A stretch of 64,000 nucleotides of DNA from Streptomyces rapamycinicus NRRL 5491 (GTDB lineage: Bacteria; Actinomycetota; Actinomycetes; Streptomycetales; Streptomycetaceae): contig NZ_CP085193.1 of the NCBI RefSeq assembly GCF_024298965.1, positions 6,510,001 to 6,574,000 on the forward strand, in the 5' to 3' direction. A model generated the notes under the pieces. It was not told the DNA's origin. It worked only from the letters and a program-made list of their open reading frames with translations, and did no database searches. Positions 27,729 to 34,912 of the stretch are shown here, in pieces (within the stretch, counting starts at the first letter, position 1; each line of letters opens with the position of its first letter). A program made the translations under genes and the position numbers.

Positions 27729-27767
27729 GGGGCCGCCCCGGACCGTTTCCCGGTCCGGGGCGGCCCC
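27729..27767 (+). terminator. Strong intrinsic terminator after clpC
   Basis: Perfect 17-bp arms at 27729-27745 and 27751-27767 (GGGGCCGCCCCGGACCG and its complement) with a 5-nt loop, followed by CTTTTG. It separates clpC from the accessory region. Confidence 0.92.
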
Positions 27768-27812
27768 CTTTTGTGCGGGTGCGTGCCGCGTGGGCGCCGC
27801 TTTGCGTGGGTG

Positions 27813-27887
27813 CCGCGCAGGCGTGCCCTGAGAGGCCCCTGGCGCGGGTGCCACCCAGGTCCCGCGCAGGCGTGCCCTGAGAGGCCC
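27813..27887. repeat. Perfect 26-bp direct repeat at the edge of the accessory region
   Basis: Copies at 27813-27838 and 27862-27887 (CCGCGCAGGCGTGCCC and on) lie 49 bp apart, between the clpC terminator and the end of the NACHT gene. They could be a simple duplication or a junction scar. Confidence 0.85.
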
Positions 27888-27935
27888 TGTGACGCCCTGG
27901 GAGGCCGGGCGTGCCGAACCCCTCCGGGGCTCCTC

Positions 27936-30392
27936 TCACGCGCCCGCCACGATGACCTGGACGCCCTCCGGGACGCCGGTCACCTCCGCGTTGCGGTGGC
28001 TCAGCCGCAGGATCTCCAGCCGCGGGAAGACGGCCAGCCAGCTCAGGTCCAGGTCCGCGCCCAGGTCGTAGGCGAGCCACAGCTCGGTCAGCCGCTCGGC
28101 CACCAGGCCCTCGGTCAGCTGCTCCGGGGTGAACGCCCCGGCTATCTGGACGCAGGGGCGGCCGCCGAGCCGGCGCAGGGCCCGCAGTTCCTCCAGGTCC
28201 GACACCGGAAAGTCGAGTTCCCGCTCATCGAGATGGGCGATGATTTCCTCGGCGTAACGGTCGGTGTCATATCGTCGCCAGGCCGCCGCGAGCCGCGCCC
28301 GTACCGCCCAGGAGGCGCGGCCCCGCAGCCGGACCAGATAGTCGATCGCGCGGTCGTCGGCTATGGAGGTGGCGGTGACGGCCAGCCGATGGGCTTCCTC
28401 ATCGGATACCCCGCTGGGATCGGGCAGCATTTCCAGCACGATAGGCCCGATCCAGCCCAGCGCTCGGGCCCCTTCCAGCGAGGTCGGGCGTACCAGATCA
28501 CGGGTATAGCGATGCACCCGGGAACGCACCTCGGGGTCCAGCTCCGTCGCGTGTTCCAGACATGCGGCCGCCAGGAGTTTGCGATGGCGAGCATGGACCG
28601 GGCGGGCGTCTTTACGGGCCGCCAGCAGCCCCTCCAGGAGGTAGGCGCATTCATCGGGACGGGCGAGGGAGACGGACATTCTGATCACTTCTTCCCAGTC
28701 GTCCAGGTGCGCGTGGTCGATCAGGAAGTCAAAATCGTGCCGTTCGACGACCGCTCTCGCGCTGAGATAGTCCTGGAACGTTCGGTGCACGAAATCGACC
28801 GAACCGGGTGTGGGCTCGCGCAATAGACCGGTCCGGTTGAGCAGATGGCGGTAGATCTCCTCCGGTCCGCCCTGCCGCGCCGCGTGCGGAATGGCCGGGA
28901 TGTACTGGCCGAGCGTCTCGAGGGCGGTGGCCCGGTCCATTTCGGACCGGCCGTTGACGAGCATCCAGTGCGCCAGCTTCTGCAGCAGCTGGATCTTCGG
29001 TTCCTGGGGGAGGTCGATTCCATCCGGCGGCAGCATGGCGCGCTCGCGGTCGCGCCGTTCCAGGAGCATGGAAAGGGCCGCGTCATAGAGGGCTTTCCGG
29101 CCGCGTGGCAGATAGCCGCGGCGGTCCCGGTGCAGTGCGCACAGCAGACCGCACATCAGTGGATTGGTGGCCAGCCGCCCGAGGTCCCGGGTAATCCTTA
29201 CGGCGTCCAGCAGCGTTTCCTCGTAACCGCTGAGCCGGTCCAGATCGGCCCCGTCGGTGATGTCCTGGCGGGCGGCCGCATGCCAGCGCCGGATGAACGC
29301 GGTGACGCCCTCGCGGCTGAGCGGGGAGAGTTTCAGCTCGGTGAAGCGCTCCGAGGAGAGCCAGTTCTCCCGTACGGCGGAGGGGCGCGAGGTGACCAGC
29401 CAGACATTTCCCGGATAGCGGGTGGGGAGTTCGCGGAGCGCTTCGCGGAGCCGTTCGCGCTCGTCCTCCGGCGCCTCGTCCACGCCGTCCACGAGCAGCA
29501 GCCCGCGCCCGCGCGAGAGCACCCGTTCGGCCCAGCCCGGCGGCTGCGCGGCGGCGTGCGGATAGCGGACGGCGGACAGGAAGCCGTCCGGCTCCGGGAA
29601 GCCGTCGCGGCGGAACCGGCGCACGGGGAGCACGAACGGCACCCGCCCGCGCAGCCCCTCCAGCGGGGCCGGGAGGTCGCCGCGCGCCACGGACACCGCG
29701 AGCCGCTGCACCAGCGTGGTCTTGCCCGACCCCGCCACGCCCCACAGCAGCACCCGGGTGCGTCCCGCGAGGGCCTGCTCGGCGGGGGCGCTGGGGCCGC
29801 CGCCGTCGGTCTCGGTCTCCAGGCTGAGATATGCGGCGTCCAGCGGCCAGCTGTCGGGGGAGTGGGTCAGATCGATGCCGTAGATCGTCAGGTGGTCGTG
29901 GGCGGCGACGATGTCCTGGGCGTAGCGCTCCTCGAACGCGGCGTCCTCGGCGGCCGCGACGAAGGGGGAGCGGATGGTGAGGAAGCGCAGGATGTGCGCG
30001 CAGACGGCCTCGCGCAGCGCGGCGTGCGTATGGGCGTCGGCCGGGGCCAGTTCCTCGTCGGCGTCGGGGGCGGCGACGGCGAGGTGACGGGCGAAGGCCT
30101 CGGAGCCGAGGCGGACGGCCCGCAGGTCGTCCAGGTCGACGGTGCCGAGGGAGTGGAGGGTGCGGGCGAGCGCGTCGGTCAGCTGGGGGCGCACCCGATC
30201 GGTGATCTCTTCGTCGATCTCCTTCGCGACGTCTTCGAGGAGCGCGGAGGCGATCCGGGGCAGGTCCCGCTCGGTGAGCGTGCGGTGGTCGCCCTGGAAG
30301 GCGACGAGGGAGGCGATGCGGACGGGCCGGTCCACCGGCCCGTCGGCGACGAAGAGTTCCTGGACCAGTGTGGCTATGGCTGCGGGATCCAT
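27936..30392 (-). CDS. NACHT-domain STAND NTPase, NLR-like
   Basis: The 818-residue protein starts at ATG 30392 (MDPAAIATLVQELFV). Residues 1-205 are a helical N-terminal domain. The NACHT core follows: Walker A GVAGSGKTT (218-226), Walker B LLLVDGVDEAPEDERERL (from 298), sensor VWLVTSRPSA, and the winged-helix part ending VDFVHRTFQDYLSARAVV. The C-terminal ~250 residues are helical repeats, finishing with leucine-rich LTELWLAYDLGADLDLSWL. No separate effector domain (nuclease, TIR, protease) is recognised. Bacterial NACHT proteins (bNACHT, Avs-like) can give phage resistance; here defence is an inference from architecture and setting. Confidence 0.85.
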   Translation of the reverse strand: MDPAAIATLVQELFVADGPVDRPVRIASLVAFQGDHRTLTERDLPRIASALLEDVAKEIDEEITDRVRPQLTDALARTLHSLGTVDLDDLRAVRLGSEAFARHLAVAAPDADEELAPADAHTHAALREAVCAHILRFLTIRSPFVAAAEDAAFEERYAQDIVAAHDHLTIYGIDLTHSPDSWPLDAAYLSLETETDGGGPSAPAEQALAGRTRVLLWGVAGSGKTTLVQRLAVSVARGDLPAPLEGLRGRVPFVLPVRRFRRDGFPEPDGFLSAVRYPHAAAQPPGWAERVLSRGRGLLLVDGVDEAPEDERERLREALRELPTRYPGNVWLVTSRPSAVRENWLSSERFTELKLSPLSREGVTAFIRRWHAAARQDITDGADLDRLSGYEETLLDAVRITRDLGRLATNPLMCGLLCALHRDRRGYLPRGRKALYDAALSMLLERRDRERAMLPPDGIDLPQEPKIQLLQKLAHWMLVNGRSEMDRATALETLGQYIPAIPHAARQGGPEEIYRHLLNRTGLLREPTPGSVDFVHRTFQDYLSARAVVERHDFDFLIDHAHLDDWEEVIRMSVSLARPDECAYLLEGLLAARKDARPVHARHRKLLAAACLEHATELDPEVRSRVHRYTRDLVRPTSLEGARALGWIGPIVLEMLPDPSGVSDEEAHRLAVTATSIADDRAIDYLVRLRGRASWAVRARLAAAWRRYDTDRYAEEIIAHLDERELDFPVSDLEELRALRRLGGRPCVQIAGAFTPEQLTEGLVAERLTELWLAYDLGADLDLSWLAVFPRLEILRLSHRNAEVTGVPEGVQVIVAGA

Positions 30393-30624
30393 GAGGCCCC
30401 GTCCCCCCGGTGACTGTTGTTCGCCGTTCAGAAGCCACCAGGGTAGGCACGGTCGGTGCCGGATGGGTGAGGGTTCGGCGTGGGTTCCGGGGGCGGCCGG
30501 TGGCACGGGGCGGGGCGCCGGGCGGTGGTTGCGGTGCGTTGCCGGGCGCGGGGGCGCGTGTGGGGTGTGCCTGCTGTGCGTGGTGGGTGCCGGGGGCGGG
30601 GCCTCCGGTGCGGCGCCCTGGACC

Positions 30625-30687
30625 GCATATTTACGGCGCCGGTACCCGGGGGCGTGCGCTGGCCGGAGATTGGCGCCACAAATATGC
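30625..30687. promoter_or_regulatory. Inverted repeat in the NACHT upstream region
   Basis: Arms GCATATTTACGGCGCC (30625-30640) and GGCGCCACAAATATGC (30672-30687) are complementary in 14 of 16 bases, with a 31-bp spacer. The arms are the most AT-rich sequence in the 401-bp gap 30393-30793, which shows no other gene. It is a candidate operator or promoter region for the NACHT gene. Confidence 0.5.
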
Positions 30688-30793
30688 GACAGCGTCCAGG
30701 ACACCACCCCTCCGACCCCACCCCCTCCCGCCGCGTCGGCGACTCCCCACCGGTGGTCCCGGGGCCCTGCCGGTTCTGGCCCGGCCCGGTGAC

Positions 30794-31069
30794 CTACCGG
30801 CCCGGTTCCTCCTCCAAGAAGAGCTCGTCCAACAACTCGTCTGCCCGGGAGACGGCGAACGCGCGGTCGAGCCAGTGCCTCAGGGTGTCGCGGTAGGCGC
30901 ATTCGCTGATACGGCGGTGTGCCTCGGGCCGGACGGCGATCCCCCGATGTTCGAGGATGCGCAGGACCCCCTCGGCAAGCCCTGCCGCCTCCCCGTGGGC
31001 CTGGCCCTTGAGGAAGGTCTGCTCGATGAGGGTTCCCCGGCCGGGGAAATAGCTACCTACTACGGCCAT
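30794..31069 (-). pseudogene. Truncated C-terminal copy of the neighbouring PD-(D/E)XK protein
   Basis: The 91-residue frame starts MAVVGSYFPGRGTLIEQTF and matches the last ~85 residues of the complete gene at 31075-31980 (VGTYFPGRGTLIEETF, then LDRWLDRA, then ADEL). All the nuclease core is missing. It lies only 5 bp downstream of the intact gene on the same strand, so it appears to be what remains of a tandem duplication. It may still be translated as a small C-terminal protein. Confidence 0.8.
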
Positions 31070-31074
31070 GGTCG

Positions 31075-31980
31075 TCAGTCGTCCTCGGCGAAGAGCTCAT
31101 CGGCCGTGGAGACGGTGACGGCCCGGTCGAGCCAGCGGTCCAGGGTGTCGAGGTCGGTGCAGTTGGTGATGCGGTCGCGGGTCTCTGCCAGGGTGGAGAT
31201 GCCCCGCTTATCCAGGACACGCAGTACGCCCTGGGCTCGGCCCCGGGCTTCGCCCTCTGCCGCCCCCTCTGCCTTCCCCTTGAGGAAGGTCTCCTCGATC
31301 AGGGTGCCGCGGCCGGGGAAGTAGGTACCCACACTCATCTCGTTCCTCCAGATGATTCCCGCTGGGGTAGTACTCCCCAGATCGATTTCCAGCAATTCCG
31401 AGTAGTAGCTGACGGACTCAGGGTCGGCGGTTCCCATGGCGCGAGCCAGGGCCTTCAGTATGGCCGGGGCATCCTGGTGGCTGCCATGCGTCAAGGCCGA
31501 GAAGGTCGCCAGGGTCAGGTCCTGGGCGGCCTCGTCCGGGTCGAGGATCACCGGGACGTTTCCGGGGCCCAGGACCAGTGGGTGTACGGACAGCGCTGTC
31601 CAGTCGTCCACGCCAACCCGGAAGGGGCCGGTCGCCCACTCGGCGGTTCTCTTGTCCTGGCAGACCACGAGCAGCAGAGCCGGTTGCTTGTATTTCGCCG
31701 CCAGATACGGCACGTAGTACGCCCAGTTGACTGCCTTGTCGGGGTCGCAGCGCCCTTGGGCCTCGATCGCCAGGAGGAAGTCGCCGCCGTCGAACGGCTT
31801 GACGCGCAGCACGCTGTCCACGCGACGTTCCAGCGGCCGTATCTCGGTGGCATCCGGGGTGAGCACTTCAACCGCCGCTTTCTCGGGCGGCGACAGGTCC
31901 AGGATGCGGAACACCGGAGCGAGTAACTCTGGGCGTTCTTGAAAGATGCGATGTGCGGCCTCGTGCCGCGAACTGACCAT
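31075..31980 (-). CDS. PD-(D/E)XK nuclease-family protein (Rpn/transposase-associated type)
   Basis: This 301-residue protein has a minimal PD-(D/E)XK core: Asp55 in RRVDSVLRV and E-A-Q (Glu73, Gln75) in LLAIEAQGRC, followed by NWAYYVPYLAAKY and LLLVVCQD. The C-terminal quarter is a charged coiled region (KGKAEGAAEGEARG) that is duplicated next door. Similar proteins are multi-copy in Streptomyces and related to recombination-promoting nucleases. Leu19 is encoded by TTA (31924-31926), implying bldA dependence or foreign origin. Confidence 0.75.
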   Translation of the reverse strand: MVSSRHEAAHRIFQERPELLAPVFRILDLSPPEKAAVEVLTPDATEIRPLERRVDSVLRVKPFDGGDFLLAIEAQGRCDPDKAVNWAYYVPYLAAKYKQPALLLVVCQDKRTAEWATGPFRVGVDDWTALSVHPLVLGPGNVPVILDPDEAAQDLTLATFSALTHGSHQDAPAILKALARAMGTADPESVSYYSELLEIDLGSTTPAGIIWRNEMSVGTYFPGRGTLIEETFLKGKAEGAAEGEARGRAQGVLRVLDKRGISTLAETRDRITNCTDLDTLDRWLDRAVTVSTADELFAEDD

Positions 31981-32006
31981 GTGTGTGAACGTAGGGTCAT
32001 CGGAGC

Positions 32007-32562
32007 ATGTGCCTGGGGCAAATGACCGGTGATCACCCGATTGGGGGAGTTGCCCAGGTGATCACCATCCCCGGGCTGCTGCAGACTCCCGAGCACGCGC
32101 GGGCGATCTTCCGTGAAGTCGTCCCGCCGCTCATGCCCCCCTGAGGTGGAGCATCGGGTGTCGTACCGGGTCAAGCGTCAGGTTGTCCTGTTCCGGGACG
32201 AACCGCTGCCGTATACCGCGATCGTCCACGAGGCCGCCTTGAGGATGCAGTTCGGCGGGGCGGCCACGGCCAAGGCCCAGTTGGAACACCTCATCAGCAT
32301 GAGCGAGCGGGATCATCTGAGAGTCGTCGTCATCCCCTTCGGCGGCGTGTCGTTCCCTATCTCGGCGCACGGGGTTGACTACTTCCACGGCCCGGTGACC
32401 CAACTCGACACGGTTCAGCTCGATACAGCTCATGGCGTCGAACTGGTTGACGCTGCCGCTCAGTTGGAGAAGTACCGTTTGGTGCTCGACCGCATGGAGC
32501 AGGCCGCTCTCAGTGCGGACGAGTCCCGGGACCTCATTCGACGCATTGCGCAGGGAATCTGA
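32007..32562 (+). pseudogene. Frameshifted DUF5753 regulator missing its HTH domain
   Basis: One frame (32007-32144) encodes VITIPGLLQTPEHARAIF and stops. The DUF5753 domain then continues in another frame (to 32562) with EHRVSYRVKRQVVLFRDEPL, YTAIVHEAALRMQFG and RVVVIPFGGVSFPI. The break is near 32140. The N-terminal XRE-type HTH is absent upstream. Intact relatives are HTH-DUF5753 regulators paired with DUF397 genes. An ATG at 32113 could still yield a 149-residue fragment. Confidence 0.8.
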
Positions 32563-32574
32563 AGGGGAAGGTCT

Positions 32575-32781
32575 GTGTCCAGGCTCAACTGGCGGAAGTC
32601 CACGTTCAGCGAAGAGGCGTCATCCTGCGTCTACGTCGCTGCCGCACGCAACGGGAAGATCAGGCTCCGGGAAAGCGACGACCCCCACATCATTCTGACC
32701 ACCACCCCGGCCGCGTTGCGGTTCCTCATACGCGCGGCCAAAGGCGGCGCCTTCGATCGCATCCAGGAGGGCACGGCATAA
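32575..32781 (+). CDS. DUF397-domain protein
   Basis: This 68-residue protein carries the DUF397 pattern: LNWRKSTFSEEASSCVYVAA, IRLRESDDPHIIL, and a C-terminal LRFLIRAAKGGAF. GTG 32575 follows AAGGGGAAG. DUF397 proteins (BldB/WhiJ-associated) act as small partners of HTH-DUF5753 regulators in Streptomyces. Its cognate regulator here is broken, so this copy may be an orphan or serve a paralogue. Confidence 0.85.
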   Translation: MSRLNWRKSTFSEEASSCVYVAAARNGKIRLRESDDPHIILTTTPAALRFLIRAAKGGAFDRIQEGTA

Positions 32782-32850
32782 AGGGGCGACGGCCCGTCAG
32801 AGGGGGGGAGAACAGACGGCCCGTCGCCTTCGCGTGACCTTACGATCAGC

Positions 32851-32903
32851 CGCTGAGCGGGCACTTAGCGCTTGCTGAGGCCGGAAAAAGGGGAGGCGGG
32901 CCG
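32851..32903 (+). repeat. Copy 1 of a ~53-bp promoter-like direct repeat
   Basis: CGCTGAGCGGGCACTTA and the following GAGGCCGGAAAAA segment recur at 34712-34765 with about 49 of 54 positions shared, in the same orientation. This copy points into the 3' end of the VOC gene and has no downstream gene of its own. Confidence 0.85.
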
Positions 32904-32973
32904 ACTGGCCGGGCCAATCCGTAAGGGGTCGGCTGCCCGGACAGCCCCGTGATCTCTGGGCACGCCGGTCCGC

Positions 32974-33453
32974 TCACGGTTTCGCGTCGACCACCTCGGC
33001 GTCGGCGGAGAGTCGCAGCCACGGGGAATCGACGTCGGCGTTGGCCTCGTCGAACTCGTGATGTTCGCGGGTATACAGCCGGACCGCCAGCCCGTCGGGG
33101 TCACGAAAGACCAGGACCCAACCGATGATGCCGCGCAGCTCGCCGGAGTTTTCGACGCCGAGGGCGTCGAGGTGGTCGACCCACGCCAGCAGGTCAGCCC
33201 GCGTCGGGACCGCGTAAGTGACCGGATCGTAACCGCTGATGGCTTTCGCGGTGTTGGGTGCGCACCTGAGCTCCAGTAGACCCAGCCCCGGCACGTCGAT
33301 GATGTGGGCATAGAGCACGCCCGCGGTCGACCTGTGGTCGAACTGTGGTTGCCGTTCCGCGCCGAAGACCCGCTCGTACCATCGCAGACTCTCGGCGAGG
33401 TCGGACACGGGCACCTTGTAGTGGTGGACTCCGTCGAGCCGAGGCTGATTCAT
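32974..33453 (-). CDS. VOC-family (glyoxalase/bleomycin-resistance fold) protein
   Basis: This 159-residue protein has paired beta-alpha-beta modules: GVHHYKVPVSDLAESLRWYE at the start and VLVFRDPDGLAVRLYTREH at the end. ATG 33453 follows GAGAGGATCACG. Possible metal ligands are His11 or nearby and the C-terminal Glu/His, but the set is not certain. VOC proteins include dioxygenases, epimerases and drug-binding proteins; the substrate is unknown. It follows the aldo/keto reductase at 74 bp on the same strand, so one transcript is likely. Confidence 0.8.
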   Translation of the reverse strand: MNQPRLDGVHHYKVPVSDLAESLRWYERVFGAERQPQFDHRSTAGVLYAHIIDVPGLGLLELRCAPNTAKAISGYDPVTYAVPTRADLLAWVDHLDALGVENSGELRGIIGWVLVFRDPDGLAVRLYTREHHEFDEANADVDSPWLRLSADAEVVDAKP

Positions 33454-33527
33454 CGTGATCCTCTCTTGTCGTAGACAGGCCGGCGTTGAGGGCAGCGGTG
33501 GCGCTGCCCTCAACGCTCGATCGGGTA

Positions 33528-34595
33528 TCAGCGGCGGGCTTCGAGCTTCATGTCGCCGCGAGTCTGTATGCGGGCGAAGTCGCTGGTGAGCAGGTTGTGC
33601 GGGATGCCGAGTCCGATCGCGCTCGCCTCGTCCAGGCGGGCCAGTTGGGAGGCGGTGAAGTCGACCTCCAGGGCGCCCAGATTGTCCTCCAGCTGCGTGA
33701 TGGTGCGCGCGCCGATGATGGGTGCCGTCACGCCCGGATTCTGCAGGGTCCAGGCCAGTCCGACCTGGCCGGGGGTGCGACCCAGCTCCGTCGCGACCTC
33801 TTTCACGACATCAGCGATGGTGAGGTTGTGTTCGGAGAGGTTGCCCAAGGTGAGGTTGTGGCCCTTGCGCGGGGGACCGCCATCGGATCCGACGGTGGTC
33901 GCGGTCAGGTCGTCGCGGCTGTACTTGCCGGTGAGCACCCCGCCGCCCAGCGGTGAGTACGGCATTACCCCCAGCCCCATCTCACGTGCCATGGGGATCA
34001 GGTCACGTTCCCCGGTGCGCTGGATCAGGCTGTACTCGATTTGCAGCGCGACCAGCGGCGACCAGCCGCGCAGGTCGGCGATCGCCTGCATGCGCGACAC
34101 CTGCCAGGCCGGAACGTTGGACATCGCCACGTGCAAGACCTTGCCCTGCCGGACCAGATCGTCCATGCCGCGCAGGATCTCCTCGACCGGCGTCGTGAAA
34201 TCCCACACGTGCAGGTAGAGCAGATCGAGGTAGTCCGTGTTCAGCCGTCGCAGGCTGGTTTCCACCGACCTGAACATGTTCTTGCGGTGCGGGCCCCCGG
34301 AATTCGGATCGCCGGGCCGGCGCAGCGTCGAGTACTTCGTTGCCAGCACCAGGCTTTCGCGGTTGTCGCGGGTGAATTCGCCCAGCATGCGCTCGGAGGT
34401 GCCATCGGTATAGGTGTCGGCGGTGTCGATGAAGTTGCCGCCGCGCTCGACGTAGCTGTCGAACAGCTTGCGCGCCTCGTCCTGCTCTGCGCCCCAGCCC
34501 CAATCGGTGCCGAAGGTCGCCGCGCCCAGCGCCAGCGGTGAGACCCGCAGCCCGGAACGGCCGAGTAGTCGGTAGGTGTCGAGGGTGAGCGACAT
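33528..34595 (-). CDS. Aldo/keto reductase
   Basis: This 355-residue TIM-barrel NADPH oxidoreductase has FIDTADTYTDGTSERMLGEF (catalytic Asp and Tyr), LVLATKYST with the catalytic Lys, and a His in LDLLYLHVWD. The NADPH site near SPLGGGVLTGKY and PIIGARTITQLEDNL is present. A good AGGAGG precedes ATG 34595. It is divergent from the macrolide glycosyltransferase across ~200 bp and heads a two-gene unit with the VOC protein. The substrate is unknown. Confidence 0.88.
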   Translation of the reverse strand: MSLTLDTYRLLGRSGLRVSPLALGAATFGTDWGWGAEQDEARKLFDSYVERGGNFIDTADTYTDGTSERMLGEFTRDNRESLVLATKYSTLRRPGDPNSGGPHRKNMFRSVETSLRRLNTDYLDLLYLHVWDFTTPVEEILRGMDDLVRQGKVLHVAMSNVPAWQVSRMQAIADLRGWSPLVALQIEYSLIQRTGERDLIPMAREMGLGVMPYSPLGGGVLTGKYSRDDLTATTVGSDGGPPRKGHNLTLGNLSEHNLTIADVVKEVATELGRTPGQVGLAWTLQNPGVTAPIIGARTITQLEDNLGALEVDFTASQLARLDEASAIGLGIPHNLLTSDFARIQTRGDMKLEARR

Positions 34596-34711
34596 CGTGT
34601 CCTCCTGTGCTTATGATCCGCTGCCGAAAACGAGTCTGTGACCGCCGGGAGCCGGAGATAAGGGAAGGAAGTTCCTGGGAACGCCAGTCCTACCCTGGCT
34701 GTGGGGCCCGG

Positions 34712-34765
34712 CGCTGAGCGGGCACTTACCGCTTGCCGAGGCCGGAAAAATCGGGAGGCGGACCG
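34712..34765 (+). repeat. Copy 2 of the ~53-bp promoter-like direct repeat
   Basis: It matches 32851-32903 in the same orientation with a few substitutions and one indel in the A-tract (GGAAAAATCGGGAGGCGG). It lies directly upstream of the leader of the macrolide glycosyltransferase, where an A-rich tract just ahead of a -35 would suit a WhiB7/WblC-type promoter. Confidence 0.85.
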
Positions 34766-34779
34766 GTCTCCGACCGGGG

Positions 34780-34785
34780 TACCGT
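34780..34785 (+). promoter_or_regulatory. Candidate -10 of the glycosyltransferase leader transcript
   Basis: TACCGT (34780-34785) is 8 bp before the leader ATG at 34793, so transcription would begin at or next to the ATG, giving a leaderless leader peptide. No convincing TTGAC-like -35 is visible; GGAGGCG lies at the right distance after an A-tract. Confidence 0.4.
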
Positions 34786-34792
34786 TGCCCGC

Positions 34793-34822
34793 ATGGACTC
34801 GTTTCTTCAGATCTACGGCTGA
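34793..34822 (+). CDS. Nine-residue leader peptide of the macrolide glycosyltransferase
   Basis: The frame reads M-D-S-F-L-Q-I-Y-G and stops with TGA (34820-34822). Codons 2-8 lie in the first arm of a long inverted repeat whose second arm covers the start region of the next gene. Size, place and overlap with the RNA stem are those of erm- and cat-type regulatory leader peptides, where drug-dependent ribosome stalling releases the downstream start. The hydrophobic F-L-x-I-Y core is a possible stalling segment. No sequence identity with a known leader is claimed. Confidence 0.65.
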   Translation: MDSFLQIYG

Positions 34823-34904
34823 CACGCCGCTCACTTCGGCGCACCGGTGACCACGCCCGTGCGCTGAGCCGTCGTGTCCATCTCGCCCTAGATCTGAAAC
34901 GAGT
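34797..34904 (+). promoter_or_regulatory. Candidate translational attenuator of the macrolide glycosyltransferase
   Basis: Arm 1 (34797-34815) and arm 4 (34889-34904) pair over 16 bp: ACTCGTTT with AAACGAGT and CAGATCTA with TAGATCTG, interrupted by a 3-nt bulge on the leader side. Arm 4 ends nine bases before ATG 34913 and overlaps the SD-like GAGTGATC (34901-34908). Between them are alternative stems, including CGCCG/CGGCG (34825-34829, 34837-34841) and a 9-bp stem 34836-34844/34859-34867. A ribosome stalled on the leader would occupy arm 1 and free the start site. Confidence 0.7.
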
Positions 34905-34912
34905 GATCTCTC

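Noticed and set aside
25167..27854. Long open frame antisense to clpC (895 codons)
   Set aside because: It is the mirror of a highly conserved gene in GC-rich DNA; the translation is low-complexity and Leu/Val/Gly-rich without motifs, and no ribosome site is present.
30393..30902. N-terminal extension of the NACHT protein from an upstream start
   Set aside because: The added residues are Pro/Arg/His-rich and cross the AT-rich inverted repeat; the conserved-looking protein starts at 30392.
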